Source: Gammaproteobacteria bacterium (GTDB lineage Bacteria; Pseudomonadota; Gammaproteobacteria; Steroidobacterales; Steroidobacteraceae). From it: 64,000 nt of DNA. Shown one piece after another: positions 1 through 8,130 of this stretch. The stretch spans positions 1-64,000 of the forward strand of contig VBMV01000061.1 of assembly GCA_005878835.1 (NCBI GenBank), in the 5' to 3' direction. The notes under the pieces were generated by a model. The model did no database searches and was not told the DNA's origin. It was given only the letters and a program-made list of their open reading frames with translations. A program made the position numbers and the translations under genes. Positions within the stretch are counted from its first letter, which is position 1. Each line of letters opens with the position of its first letter.

Positions 1-2866
1 CGCTGGCCGTGACGCTGCCCGCGCCGGCGTGCGCCCCGCCGTTGAAATCCAGTCCGGTCTCGCTCAGGCGCGCATCCAGCTGCAGCTGGCGCAGGGCGAG
101 GTTCACCTGGTAGACATCGATCTCGCCGTCGCTCACCTTGAGCGCCCCGGAGAGCTGCGGCATCCCGGCGGTGCCGGCGAGCCGGATGTCCGCGTTCAAG
201 TGGCCGGCGGCGCGGTCGATGTCCGGCTCGTACAGCGACAGGAGGCCGAGCTCGGCCGTCTGCGCGTGCAGTTCGCCGCTGAGCGGCATGTCCTGCCAAC
301 GCGCGAGCGTTGCTACTTGCGCTGTTCCCCGCGCCTGCGTTGCTCCTGGCGCTGTTCCCCGAGCTTGCGTTTCGACCGGTGATGTTCCCCGCGCCGTGGT
401 GCGTTGCGCCTCGAACCGGCCGTGGAGGGTGCCGACCTCGCCGTCGCCGAGATCGGCCTGGGCACTGACGAGCGCCGCGGTGGCGCTCAGCGTCACCGTG
501 CCCGAGCCGATGCGGGTGTGCTCGATCTTGTGGCTCGCGAGCTTGTGAGCGAGCTCGGCATCGGTCAGCTCGGCCCGCAGGGTTCCCATGAGCGGCGTGC
601 CCGCGCCGCCCGACAGGCGCGCGAGTGCGTTGACGCGGCCGAGATATTCCACGGCCGGGGTCATGCCGGCGGTGAGCGTGTTGAGCGGCAACTGGTTGGT
701 CATGACGGTCGTGAACCACGCCGCCGCGCTCCATTCGCCGTCCGCGCACATGCTGCCCGGTGTGCCCACCAGGCACAGCCATTCCAGGCGCACGTGATCG
801 GGCGCCGCCGTGAGTCCCACCGGACGCTCGAGCGACAGGTGCAGCGACTCGCTGCCGTTGATGGTGAGGGCGTTGAGCGCACCGGTGAAGGTTCCGTGCG
901 CGTAGGCTCCGCGCGCCGCGGCGCTCGCGGTGAGACCGGTGGCCGCGACCGCGAGCTGCACCTGGTAGGCGGCCGGCGGACCGCTGAGAGTGAGCGTGAC
1001 GCTCTCGAGCGCACGGTCCTGATAGCTCAGCTTGCGCAGGCGCGCGTCGATTTTCGACTCCTGCCCGGATGCGCCGGGATCGAAGTTCACCTCCGCGTCG
1101 ACGCTGCCGAGCTGGATGCCCTGGTAATCGAGGTCCCGGCCGTGCGCCGTGGCGACGATCACCGGATCGGCGAGCGTGCCGGCTACGGTCCCGGAGGCCT
1201 TGAGCTCACCGCGGGTGCCGGGCGCCAGCAGGCTCAGATCCTCCGCGGAGACGGCAAAGCGCACATCCAGGCGCTCGTTGATGTGCCCATCGAGCGCGAG
1301 GCGCGTGGTTCCCAACCCGACGCGCACCGCACTGAAGCCCCAGGTATTTCCCGAGCGTGTCACGGTGCCGGAGCCGCTCGCCGCCACGCCGCGCAGCTTG
1401 CCGCTCAAGGCGCTGAACGAGGCGCTGAGATCGCCCCGGGTGTCGAAGCCGCGCCCCGATGCCCCGAGCATGAAGCTGACGCTGCCGGGCAGGTCCGCGC
1501 GCAGCGCGCCCGGGTTGATGCCGCTCAGGTGACCCAGGACCGACCAGCTCTGCAGCGGCGACCACACCACCTCCCCGCTCACGCTCGCGTGACCGCCTAA
1601 CAGCTCGATCTGCGCGCTGTCGAACGCGAAGCCGTCCCGGCCGAGTGTGCCGCTGACCTGCGCCGGCATCGCCGCCAGCCCGGCGAGCTGCGCACTGCCG
1701 CTCGCCCGCACCCGATACGGCAGCACGCCCTCGAGGGTGAAGGAGCCGGACGCGCTGCGCAGCGCCGGGTCACGGCCCACGAGCGGCCAGCGCAGCCCGC
1801 TCACCTCGCCGCTGAGGTCGAGTCGCGGCCCGTCGATGCCGATGGTGCCGGCGCCGCGCAGCACGGCGCCGGAGCCCGGGTGGCGCAGCTCCACGTGCCT
1901 GGCGCTCAGCACGCGATCGGCGTAGCTGCCGGAGAACTGCGCCTCGAACACCCCGGCGCGCAGTCCGACGGGATTGACGGGTCCGTGCGCGCTGAAGCCC
2001 GCGTCGTCGCCGGAGGCGGCGAGGTGAGCGGTGATGCCGCCGAGCGGACTGCGCACGCCCCAGGCGCGCAAATCGAAATCCCGCACCACGGCATCGGCCG
2101 CCCAGTGCCACTGGCTGGTCAGGTCGTGCAACTGCCCGGTGACGTCGGCGCGGAACGGATTCTCGATATGTGCGACGATGCTGAGGAGGTTGAGATCCCC
2201 CCGGGCGCTGCCGGCGACCACCCAGGCGGGCTGCCCGGCCGGGCTCCAGCGCACGCTGCCTTTGACCTCCATGCCGAGCGCATCGGTGGCGCGCAGCTCG
2301 CCGATGCCGCTGACGCGCGCCTCCTCTCCCAGCATCCCGTCGGCCTGGAAGAAGCGGATGACGCGGTGACGCAGGACCGCGGCGCTCTCGATGCCGGTGG
2401 CCTGCAGACGAAAGCCGTTGTAGACGGTGAGCGTCGCACTCGCCACCCGCCCCTGCTCGGCGCTGACGATGAGCCAGCGCGGCATGAAGACCAGTGGACC
2501 GGGGAGCGAGGGATGAGTGCGGCGCTTCACCTGAATGAGGGCGCTCCTCACCGTGCCGTGACGCACGCGGATGGTCTGCAGTACGAGCGGCATGAGCGCC
2601 ACCTGACCCTCGATGCCTTCGAACTTCAGGTGCACCAGGTCGTGATCGATCTCGACGCGCTCGACGCGCACGCCCTCGGCCACCGTGCCGCTGACGCCGA
2701 CGATGTCGAGCTGCACGCCGCCCATGCGGTGCGGGATGTGCCCGATGACGAACTGCAGGCCGCTGGTGGTGTAGAGCGCCGACCAGACGAGCGCCGCCGG
2801 CGCCACGATGGCCAGGACGACTGCCGCGCAGGCGAGGATCAGCAACAGGCGGCGCAGGCTGAGCAT
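1..2866 (-). CDS. tamB: TamB, translocation and assembly module inner-membrane subunit (3' end missing)
   Basis: About 955 residues are visible and the frame stays open to the left edge, so the C-terminal DUF490/TamB domain lies outside the window. The protein starts MLSLRRLLLILACAAVVLAI, a signal anchor, followed by the typical TamB N-terminal stretch (VSGTVAEGVRVERVEI at about residues 58-75). TamB proteins form a long periplasm-spanning beta-taco that works with TamA in outer-membrane biogenesis and lipid transport. The ATG lies only 2 bp beyond the tamA stop codon, so the two are one operon and probably translationally coupled. A 30-bp tandem repeat inside the gene is listed separately. 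Identity rests on the N-terminus plus the tamA neighbour. Confidence 0.88.
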   Translation of the reverse strand, partial: MLSLRRLLLILACAAVVLAIVAPAALVWSALYTTSGLQFVIGHIPHRMGGVQLDIVGVSGTVAEGVRVERVEIDHDLVHLKFEGIEGQVALMPLVLQTIRVRHGTVRSALIQVKRRTHPSLPGPLVFMPRWLIVSAEQGRVASATLTVYNGFRLQATGIESAAVLRHRVIRFFQADGMLGEEARVSGIGELRATDALGMEVKGSVRWSPAGQPAWVVAGSARGDLNLLSIVAHIENPFRADVTGQLHDLTSQWHWAADAVVRDFDLRAWGVRSPLGGITAHLAASGDDAGFSAHGPVNPVGLRAGVFEAQFSGSYADRVLSARHVELRHPGSGAVLRGAGTIGIDGPRLDLSGEVSGLRWPLVGRDPALRSASGSFTLEGVLPYRVRASGSAQLAGLAAMPAQVSGTLGRDGFAFDSAQIELLGGHASVSGEVVWSPLQSWSVLGHLSGINPGALRADLPGSVSFMLGASGRGFDTRGDLSASFSALSGKLRGVAASGSGTVTRSGNTWGFSAVRVGLGTTRLALDGHINERLDVRFAVSAEDLSLLAPGTRGELKASGTVAGTLADPVIVATAHGRDLDYQGIQLGSVDAEVNFDPGASGQESKIDARLRKLSYQDRALESVTLTLSGPPAAYQVQLAVAATGLTASAAARGAYAHGTFTGALNALTINGSESLHLSLERPVGLTAAPDHVRLEWLCLVGTPGSMCADGEWSAAAWFTTVMTNQLPLNTLTAGMTPAVEYLGRVNALARLSGGAGTPLMGTLRAELTDAELAHKLASHKIEHTRIGSGTVTLSATAALVSAQADLGDGEVGTLHGRFEAQRTTARGTSPVETQARGTAPGATQARGTAQVATLARWQDMPLSGELHAQTAELGLLSLYEPDIDRAAGHLNADIRLAGTAGMPQLSGALKVSDGEIDVYQVNLALRQLQLDARLSETGLDFNGGAHAGAGSVTAS
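307..396 (-). repeat. Three tandem 30-bp repeats inside tamB
   Basis: Three head-to-tail, imperfect 30-bp units lie at 307-336, 337-366 and 367-396, sharing a gcgtt...tgttcccc core. Read in the tamB frame they encode three 10-residue units rich in Gly, Asn, Ser and Ala, each ending in Asn-Ala (for example SSGNSARSNA). The unit length keeps the frame, so copy-number changes would lengthen the protein without breaking it. Confidence 0.8.
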
Positions 2867-2868
2867 CG

Positions 2869-4815
2869 CTACAGCTTGGGCGAGAAGTTGACGTGCAGGC
2901 GCGGGCCGGGGTGCACGGACCTGAACACTTGCGCGGTGGCGTCCCAGCGCAGGCTGCTCGTCAGGGGCTCGGCGATGTCCACCCCGAGCGTCAAGACCGG
3001 CAGGCGCACCCGCAGGCCGACGCCGACCGAATACTGCAGCGAGGTACACTGCTGCTGCTGAGCGGCCGCCGGCGAACACTGGTGGGCGAGCTGGGCGAAG
3101 CTGTTGAAGGCGTTGCCATAGTCGAAGAAGGCGGCGATGCCGAAATTGTTCGGCAGATCGCGGATCACTTCCACGGTGCCGGTGATCACGTCCTTGCCGC
3201 CGACCTTGATGTACTGGTCGATCCGCTGGCAGCTGCCGTCGGGATTGCGCAGGAACTGCTTGCTGGTCGGGTCCTGGGTGCACACCGCCTCGGTCGGCGA
3301 CAGATCATTGTAGGCGAAGCCGCGCACGCTGTTGTCGCCGCCGGCGAAGAAGCGGAACACGGTCGGCAGCTGGCTGAAGCGCGACACCAGGCTCGCGCCC
3401 ACCTCATCGCGCAGCAGCAGATGCCATTTCCTGCCGAGCCGGAACACCCGCTCGGCCTGCAGGTGCAGCTGGATGAAGTTGGAATCGGAGCCGAGTGAGC
3501 TGTGCGAGCCGCGCAGCTCGGCGAAGAACGGATGCTCGAACAGCGCCTCGCCCAGATACCCCTTGGGGACCGAAGCGAGGTCGACTCCCGGCACCAGCAG
3601 GCGATCGGTATGCGCACCCGGGAACAACTCCGCTCCGAGCGGCAGGTCGCTGGTGGTACGCATTGCGGTCACCAGCCACACGTGCTGCCAGCTGCCCGTG
3701 ACCTCGGTGATGCTCGGACCCAGCGAGAAGCTATGTGTGGTCACATCCGCGAGCTGGCGCTGCTCGACCGTGCCCGCCAGGGTGAGTTTCTCGACCGCCG
3801 GGTCGCCGATCGGCACGTTGTAGCGGCTCTGCAGGCTGTAGCGCGTCACCTGCGCCGCCTGCACCTCGACGCTGAAGCTGTGGCCGAGCGAGTTGATGCG
3901 CCGGTCCTCGAAGCCGAGCGTGCCGCGCGGGCCGGTGTCGGTGGCATAGCCGGCGCCGAAGGAGTAGCGATGTCGCCGGCTCGGGTCGGCGTGGATGCTC
4001 ACCGGCACGATGTACGTGCTGCGATCGGGGTCCCCGGGCAGCACCTCGAGGTTGGAGAAGTACTGCGAGTCGTCGAGGGCGAACTGGGTGCGCAGCACCT
4101 GCGTGAGATCGAAGGGGTCGCCCTTCTGGTAGCGCAGGTAACGGCGTACCAGCGCCTCGCGGACCACGCCCTGGCTTATGCTGGTGGCGCCGAAGTGATA
4201 GCGCTCACCGGTATCGAGCTCGAGCGCGATGTTCGCCCTGCGGTTGGGCGGGTCGACGACCAGCTCGTTGCGGATGAGGCGCGCATCGAGGTAGCCGTAG
4301 GTGGCCGCGGTGCGCTGCAGGTCGGTCTTGATGCTCTCGTAGGCGGCGTGCTTGAGGCGCTCGCCATCGTGCAGCGGCAGGTGCCGCAGGATGCGCTGGA
4401 ACAGCGGATCGTTTTCCCCCGAGCCGTCGACGCGCACGTCGATGTGCGCGACCAGCACGGGCTTGCCCGGGTTGATGTTGATGATGACGCGCCACTCGCC
4501 GTGGCCCAGGTCGCTGACGCTGGAGTCGACCTGCGGCTCGTAGTAGCCGAAGGGTCGGAGGGCCGACTGCACCTCGCGCTCCACGCGGTTGTGCAGCCGC
4601 TCGATCGTGTCGGCGTTGAGCTCCGCGCCGCCCTTCTTGTAGCGCTCGAAACTCAGGTAGACGAGCACGTTGGCGCGCAGCTCCTCGTCGACGCCGCGGA
4701 TCTCCACTTTCACCCCGGCGGCGTGCGCGAGCGGGCAGGCGAGCAGACACAGGGCAACCGCCGGGGCCCGCCTGTGCCGTCGACGAGCCTGCGGCAGGGG
4801 ATTGCGCTGCGTCAT
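2869..4815 (-). CDS. tamA: TamA, Omp85-family outer-membrane assembly factor
   Basis: A 648-residue protein with a signal peptide (cleavage probably after the Ala-rich stretch near residue 32, ...PLAHA). It has three N-terminal POTRA domains (roughly residues 35-270) and a 16-strand Omp85 beta-barrel ending in the aromatic/Leu-rich terminus ...LHVNFSPKL. The motif FAGGDNSVRGF near residue 490 is the conserved Omp85 strand/L6 region (VRGF/Y). TamA sits in the outer membrane and pairs with TamB, encoded 2 bp downstream, to insert autotransporters and other barrels. Length and domain order match the family. A cluster of alternating Cys (AVCTQDPTSK, DGSCQRID) in an extracellular loop is a local feature. 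Confidence 0.93.
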   Translation of the reverse strand: MTQRNPLPQARRRHRRAPAVALCLLACPLAHAAGVKVEIRGVDEELRANVLVYLSFERYKKGGAELNADTIERLHNRVEREVQSALRPFGYYEPQVDSSVSDLGHGEWRVIININPGKPVLVAHIDVRVDGSGENDPLFQRILRHLPLHDGERLKHAAYESIKTDLQRTAATYGYLDARLIRNELVVDPPNRRANIALELDTGERYHFGATSISQGVVREALVRRYLRYQKGDPFDLTQVLRTQFALDDSQYFSNLEVLPGDPDRSTYIVPVSIHADPSRRHRYSFGAGYATDTGPRGTLGFEDRRINSLGHSFSVEVQAAQVTRYSLQSRYNVPIGDPAVEKLTLAGTVEQRQLADVTTHSFSLGPSITEVTGSWQHVWLVTAMRTTSDLPLGAELFPGAHTDRLLVPGVDLASVPKGYLGEALFEHPFFAELRGSHSSLGSDSNFIQLHLQAERVFRLGRKWHLLLRDEVGASLVSRFSQLPTVFRFFAGGDNSVRGFAYNDLSPTEAVCTQDPTSKQFLRNPDGSCQRIDQYIKVGGKDVITGTVEVIRDLPNNFGIAAFFDYGNAFNSFAQLAHQCSPAAAQQQQCTSLQYSVGVGLRVRLPVLTLGVDIAEPLTSSLRWDATAQVFRSVHPGPRLHVNFSPKL

Positions 4816-4898
4816 CTCAACGGAATTCTAGAGCCTCGCGAGCGCTGCCGCTCGCCGCTGGTAGTGAGAGCGCGCGCCTGTGGCGCCGGTTCCGTGCC

Positions 4899-5696
4899 TC
4901 ACGGCCACTCCCCCGGGTTCAGCTCGAATTCAGTTACGCCGGCCGGTTCGCCGCGCGGGTCGAAGCGCCGCTCGGCGAAGTACAGCCGGCCGCCGGGCTC
5001 GAGCAGCACGACGCTCGAGCAGCGGGTGCCGTACTGCGGGTGCACTACGAACGGCGCGGACAGGATCCGGTCCCACTCCGGCGGCAGCCCGCTGCCGCTG
5101 CGCGGCAGCGCGCCGTCCTCCGCCGCCTGCGTGCGGTCCTCGAGGAGCTCGAACAGCGCGGCGGGCGATCCGGACTGCGGCCGGGTGAGCCACGCCTCGA
5201 AGCCGCGCCGCACCCGCTGCAGTTTCGGCCACGGTGTGTCGAGAAGCTCGTTCGACAGACCGTAGATGCCCGGGGTCAGCGCGCGCGCGAACGGGCTGGC
5301 GCGGTTTGAGCCGTACCAGAGCGAATCACGGTCGCTGAGCAGCAGGTTGAATCCGGAGTAGCGCTGCGCCTCACCTTCGAGGGCGGCGAAGAACTGCTGC
5401 GCGCTCACCGCAAGCGCCGGCGCATTCAGGTAGCGCGGGATCAGCTCCCCGCGCGACGGCGCCCCGGGCCGCGGTGGCTGCAGCTCGCGAAAGTTGGTGA
5501 CCACGCCGAAGCGCCGCTCACGGTCCACGCCGAGCCAGGCGCCCTGCGCACGCAGGTCGCGCCCGGCGATGAGAGCCGCCGGCGGCGGCCACTTCGCCAG
5601 CGCCGCGGCCGCTCGCTCGTGATACTCGTCACGGTTGGCGGCCACCACCAGGCGGTAGCGGGGATGGGCCTGCCATGCGAGCACCAGCAGACACAT
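4899..5696 (-). CDS. NRDE/TANGO2-family protein
   Basis: A 265-residue protein beginning MCLLVLAWQAHPRYRLVVAANRDE. The NRDE motif falls at residues 21-24, with Cys2 exposed directly after the initiator Met, as in the Ntn-hydrolase-like NRDE family (eukaryotic TANGO2). The family's biochemical role is unsettled, with links to heme or metabolite trafficking proposed for the eukaryotic members. The conserved body (GAWLGVDRERRFGVVTNFRE; YGLSNELLDTPWPKLQR; GTRCSSVVLL) is complete. The start was chosen because the family begins MC; it lies 2 bp after the nudC stop, so both genes share a transcript. A longer in-frame extension upstream merely runs through nudC in another frame. Confidence 0.9.
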   Translation of the reverse strand: MCLLVLAWQAHPRYRLVVAANRDEYHERAAAALAKWPPPAALIAGRDLRAQGAWLGVDRERRFGVVTNFRELQPPRPGAPSRGELIPRYLNAPALAVSAQQFFAALEGEAQRYSGFNLLLSDRDSLWYGSNRASPFARALTPGIYGLSNELLDTPWPKLQRVRRGFEAWLTRPQSGSPAALFELLEDRTQAAEDGALPRSGSGLPPEWDRILSAPFVVHPQYGTRCSSVVLLEPGGRLYFAERRFDPRGEPAGVTEFELNPGEWP

Positions 5697-5698
5697 GG

Positions 5699-6616
5699 CT
5701 AGCCGCGTCCCTTCAGCCAGGTCTCGATCAGGCGCCAGGAAATGGACTGCGAGGGCGGCGCCAGCGCCTCGCCCGCATCGATCTGCGCGCGCGTGAACCA
5801 GCGCGCCTCCTCCAGCTCGCCGCTCACCCGTACGCTGCTGCCGGCGGCTGCCGAGGCCTGAAAGCCGATCATCAGCGAGGAGGGAAACGGCCACGGCTGC
5901 GAGGAGTCGTAGCGCAGGCCGGTCACGACGACGCCGGTCTCCTCCGCCACCTCGCGCTCGACCGCGTCCTCCAGGCTCTCGCCGGGCTCGACGAAGCCGG
6001 CGATGGTGGAATAGCGCCGCAGCGGCCAGCTCGACTGGCGTCCGAGCAGCGCCCGCTCGCCGTCGCTCACCAGCACGATGATGGCCGGATCGATGCGCGG
6101 AAACAGCTCCTGCGCGCACGCCGCGTTCGAGCACACCAGAATGTGGCCGGCGCGGGTCGCGATCGTGCGTGCGCCGCACACTCCGCAGTGGCGGTGACGC
6201 GCGCGCCAGATCGCCATGGCTCGCGCATAGGCGAGCAGGCCCGCTTCGTCCGCGGCCAGGAGCGGCGCGAGCGGCCGCAGCTCTTCGAACGCCGTGCCCG
6301 CCGGCGCCCCGACCGCCTGTCCGGGAGGCAGATCCAGCAGCACGCAGCGCCTGTCGCGAAACCACCCCAGCAGCACCAGGCTCGCCTCGTCCGCGGCGCG
6401 CACCAGCGGCGCGCCGTGCGCGAGGAAGGCGATGCGCGGCGGGCTGTCCGCATGCAGCAGGTGCGCGGTGCCGTGGCCGACCAGGTAGAGGGTCGCCGGA
6501 TCGGCGCGCGCGGATGCGATCCAGTCCGGGTCCTCGCGTGCCTCCGCACGCCGCTCGAGATAGGGACCGGAGAAGAAGTTGGCGCGATCGTGATGCATGA
6601 ACGAAGCTCGCCGCAT
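5699..6616 (-). CDS. nudC: NAD+/NADH pyrophosphatase (RNA de-NADding Nudix hydrolase)
   Basis: A 305-residue NudC. A zinc ribbon has cysteines at 144, 147, 162 and 167 (CGVC...CSNAAC). The Nudix box at 207-229 (GFVEPGESLEDAVEREVAEE core) carries the metal-binding glutamates. The NudC signature SQPWPFPSS follows at about 239-247. NudC hydrolyses NAD(H) to NMN(H) and AMP and removes NAD caps from RNA. All diagnostic motifs are intact. It forms a two-gene unit with the downstream NRDE gene. The start could also be Met7 (MHHDRANFF). Confidence 0.96.
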   Translation of the reverse strand: MRRASFMHHDRANFFSGPYLERRAEAREDPDWIASARADPATLYLVGHGTAHLLHADSPPRIAFLAHGAPLVRAADEASLVLLGWFRDRRCVLLDLPPGQAVGAPAGTAFEELRPLAPLLAADEAGLLAYARAMAIWRARHRHCGVCGARTIATRAGHILVCSNAACAQELFPRIDPAIIVLVSDGERALLGRQSSWPLRRYSTIAGFVEPGESLEDAVEREVAEETGVVVTGLRYDSSQPWPFPSSLMIGFQASAAAGSSVRVSGELEEARWFTRAQIDAGEALAPPSQSISWRLIETWLKGRG

Positions 6617-6718
6617 GGGCAGTGGCGGCGGATTCTATCCGGGACGTGCGGGAAATTGCGCGTCCTGCCGGGGGGCGCGCGCTCATGCGTCGAGGCAGGC
6701 GCGTTTTTCCCGGGTGGT

Positions 6719-7270
6719 TCAGCAGGAGTGCATCGGGCTCGCGCAATGATGGCAGCGCCGCTCGCGCAGCGGAAAACGCTCGGTCACCAGCAGGCCCCCG
6801 CAGTCGCTGCAGCAACCGAAGCGCAGCTGGTCGCCGCGCGCGAGTGCGGTGGCGAGAAACACGGTGTGCTCGAACGAGATCTGCGCCGCGGGCAGCAGCA
6901 GCCGGTAGGCCTCGAACGCCTGGCACAACAGCTCCCCGCGCGTGAGCCCCGGCAGTGCGCCGGGCGCACCCGCGGCAGGCGCCGCCGGCACGACGTCCAG
7001 CAGCGACAGCACGCTCGCCAGCACCGCGGTCTCCTGCTGCAGGCGCAGCGAGCGGGTGAAATAGGCGACCTGGTGCGGGGACTTGCCGCGATGACGCGGC
7101 AGGTAGCGGCGCGCCTGGCTCATGTAGGAACGGTACAGCTTGCGGATGCGGTCGTCCGACAGGCCGGTCCAGGCGCGGATGGTCTGGGTGCGCGCCTCGT
7201 GCCGCAGGAAGCGCAGCGCCAGCTCCATGCGCGCTCGCTCGCGCCGGTAGCGATCGTCGCAGATGCGCAT
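6719..7270 (-). CDS. FlhC-like transcriptional regulator, orphan
   Basis: A 183-residue protein related to FlhC, the DNA-binding partner in the FlhD4C2 flagellar master regulator. It has a helical N-terminus (AIELI/LGARL-like segment ELALRFLRHEARTQTI), the AFEAYRLLLP helix at about residue 118, and a C-terminal zinc-binding region with CSDC at 154-157 and CHHC at 173-176. FlhC normally co-occurs with flhD and controls flagellar genes; neither flhD nor any flagellar gene is present here. It faces the unknown gene at 7422 across a 151-bp gap holding a near-perfect palindrome. Function as a regulator is inferred from the fold; the target is unknown. Confidence 0.75.
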   Translation of the reverse strand: MRICDDRYRRERARMELALRFLRHEARTQTIRAWTGLSDDRIRKLYRSYMSQARRYLPRHRGKSPHQVAYFTRSLRLQQETAVLASVLSLLDVVPAAPAAGAPGALPGLTRGELLCQAFEAYRLLLPAAQISFEHTVFLATALARGDQLRFGCCSDCGGLLVTERFPLRERRCHHCASPMHSC

Positions 7271-7301
7271 GGGAGTCGTCCGGCGGCCGTGGGGTCGCTA
7301 C

Positions 7302-7329
7302 ATTGTGGGAAAGATGCGGCAAAACTCAA
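7302..7329 (-). promoter_or_regulatory. Possible sigma-70-type promoter for the flhC-like gene
   Basis: On the minus strand, TTGAGT (7329-7324) is followed after 16 bp by CACAAT (7307-7302). Each hexamer matches its consensus at four of six positions. It would start transcription about 25-30 nt before the start codon at 7270. The match is weak and untested. Confidence 0.3.
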
Positions 7330-7335
7330 CCCGCA

Positions 7336-7359
7336 AATTTGGTAAAAAAATACCAAATT
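7336..7359. promoter_or_regulatory. Perfect inverted repeat, likely operator
   Basis: AATTTGGTA (7336-7344) and TACCAAATT (7351-7359) form perfect 9-bp arms around six A residues. This is a strikingly AT-rich island in GC-rich DNA. It lies between two divergently transcribed genes, 65 bp from the flhC-like start and 62 bp from the start at 7422, which suits a dimeric repressor or activator. The regulator is unknown; autoregulation by the FlhC-like protein is only a guess. Confidence 0.6.
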
Positions 7360-7421
7360 CCACGGATGGCTTCGCGGCCCGGCCCCGTTACGATAGCGCC
7401 TCGTGACTGGAGGGGCGCGCC

Positions 7422-8111
7422 ATGCTGTTGCAGTGCGAGACGCACGACGGGACCTGCGGCGAAGGCTGGGGTCTGGCGGAGCGCTGGCTGCACCCCGAGA
7501 CGCTCGAGTCGCTGGTCGAGCTCAACGAGCTGTGCCTGGGATTGTTCGCGGAGCAGGCCGCGGTGCGCTGCGCCCAGCCGAGCGTGCTGTTGCGGCAGGT
7601 CGGGGAGCTGTGGCGCCTGCTGGATGCCGCGGCGCGGCGGCGCGCCGCCGCCTGTCCCTACCTGCTGGTGGACGCGGGCTTCGCCGACCCGCAGCGCTGG
7701 CGGCAGCCGGCGCCGCTGGGCGTGGGCGATGCCGGGGAGGCCGCCTACGGCACATTCTTTACCGTGGCCGGGGCGACCGAGGTTGCGAGGCTGGTGTTCA
7801 CCTACGCCTGGCACCTGGCGCGTGCGCACGGCGCCGCGGCGCGGCTGCTGCTCGGTATGAGCGCGCCGTGCGCCGCGCTCATCGCACACCTGAGCCTGCG
7901 CCAGATCCACTCACTGGCGCAGACTCACCCGCACTGGCTGCGGCCGCGCTGGCCGGCGCGTGTGCAGGTGTGGCGCGAGCTGCTGCTGGCGGCGGCCTCC
8001 GGCGAGGCGCCGGTGCTCGAGCGGGCGCGCTTGCACGGGCTCACGCTGCTCGCGGCGGACGCCCGCGCCTCGCTGCCCGAGCGCTCCGATGCCGGCGCGC
8101 TCGCGCCGTGA
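7422..8111 (+). CDS. Uncharacterised protein divergent from the flhC-like gene
   Basis: A 229-residue, Ala/Leu/Arg-rich, predominantly helical protein with no signal peptide or transmembrane segment. I do not recognise a family. Codon use is typical of the window (strong third-position G/C) and the frame is complete, supporting a real gene. The first Met (MLLQCETHDGTC) is preceded by GGAGGGGCGCGCC, a usable ribosome binding site. Recognisable pieces such as LVELNELCLGLFAEQA near residue 32 hint at a helical regulatory or adaptor protein. Its divergent arrangement with an FlhC-like regulator over a shared palindrome suggests co-regulation. Confidence 0.7.
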   Translation: MLLQCETHDGTCGEGWGLAERWLHPETLESLVELNELCLGLFAEQAAVRCAQPSVLLRQVGELWRLLDAAARRRAAACPYLLVDAGFADPQRWRQPAPLGVGDAGEAAYGTFFTVAGATEVARLVFTYAWHLARAHGAAARLLLGMSAPCAALIAHLSLRQIHSLAQTHPHWLRPRWPARVQVWRELLLAAASGEAPVLERARLHGLTLLAADARASLPERSDAGALAP

Positions 8112-8130
8112 GCCGCGCACCCGGCGCGGC
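8112..8130. terminator. Hairpin between convergent genes
   Basis: GCCGCGC (8112-8118) pairs with GCGCGGC (8124-8130) around a 5-nt loop. It fills exactly the space between the two facing stop codons, consistent with a bidirectional terminator. There is only a weak T-tract (ctatttcg), so efficiency is uncertain. Confidence 0.5.

Noticed and set aside
4899-7322. One 807-codon minus-strand frame joining the NRDE gene with upstream sequence
   Set aside because: Only the last 265 codons encode a protein family; the upstream part runs out of frame through nudC and the flhC-like gene, both clearly coding in other frames.
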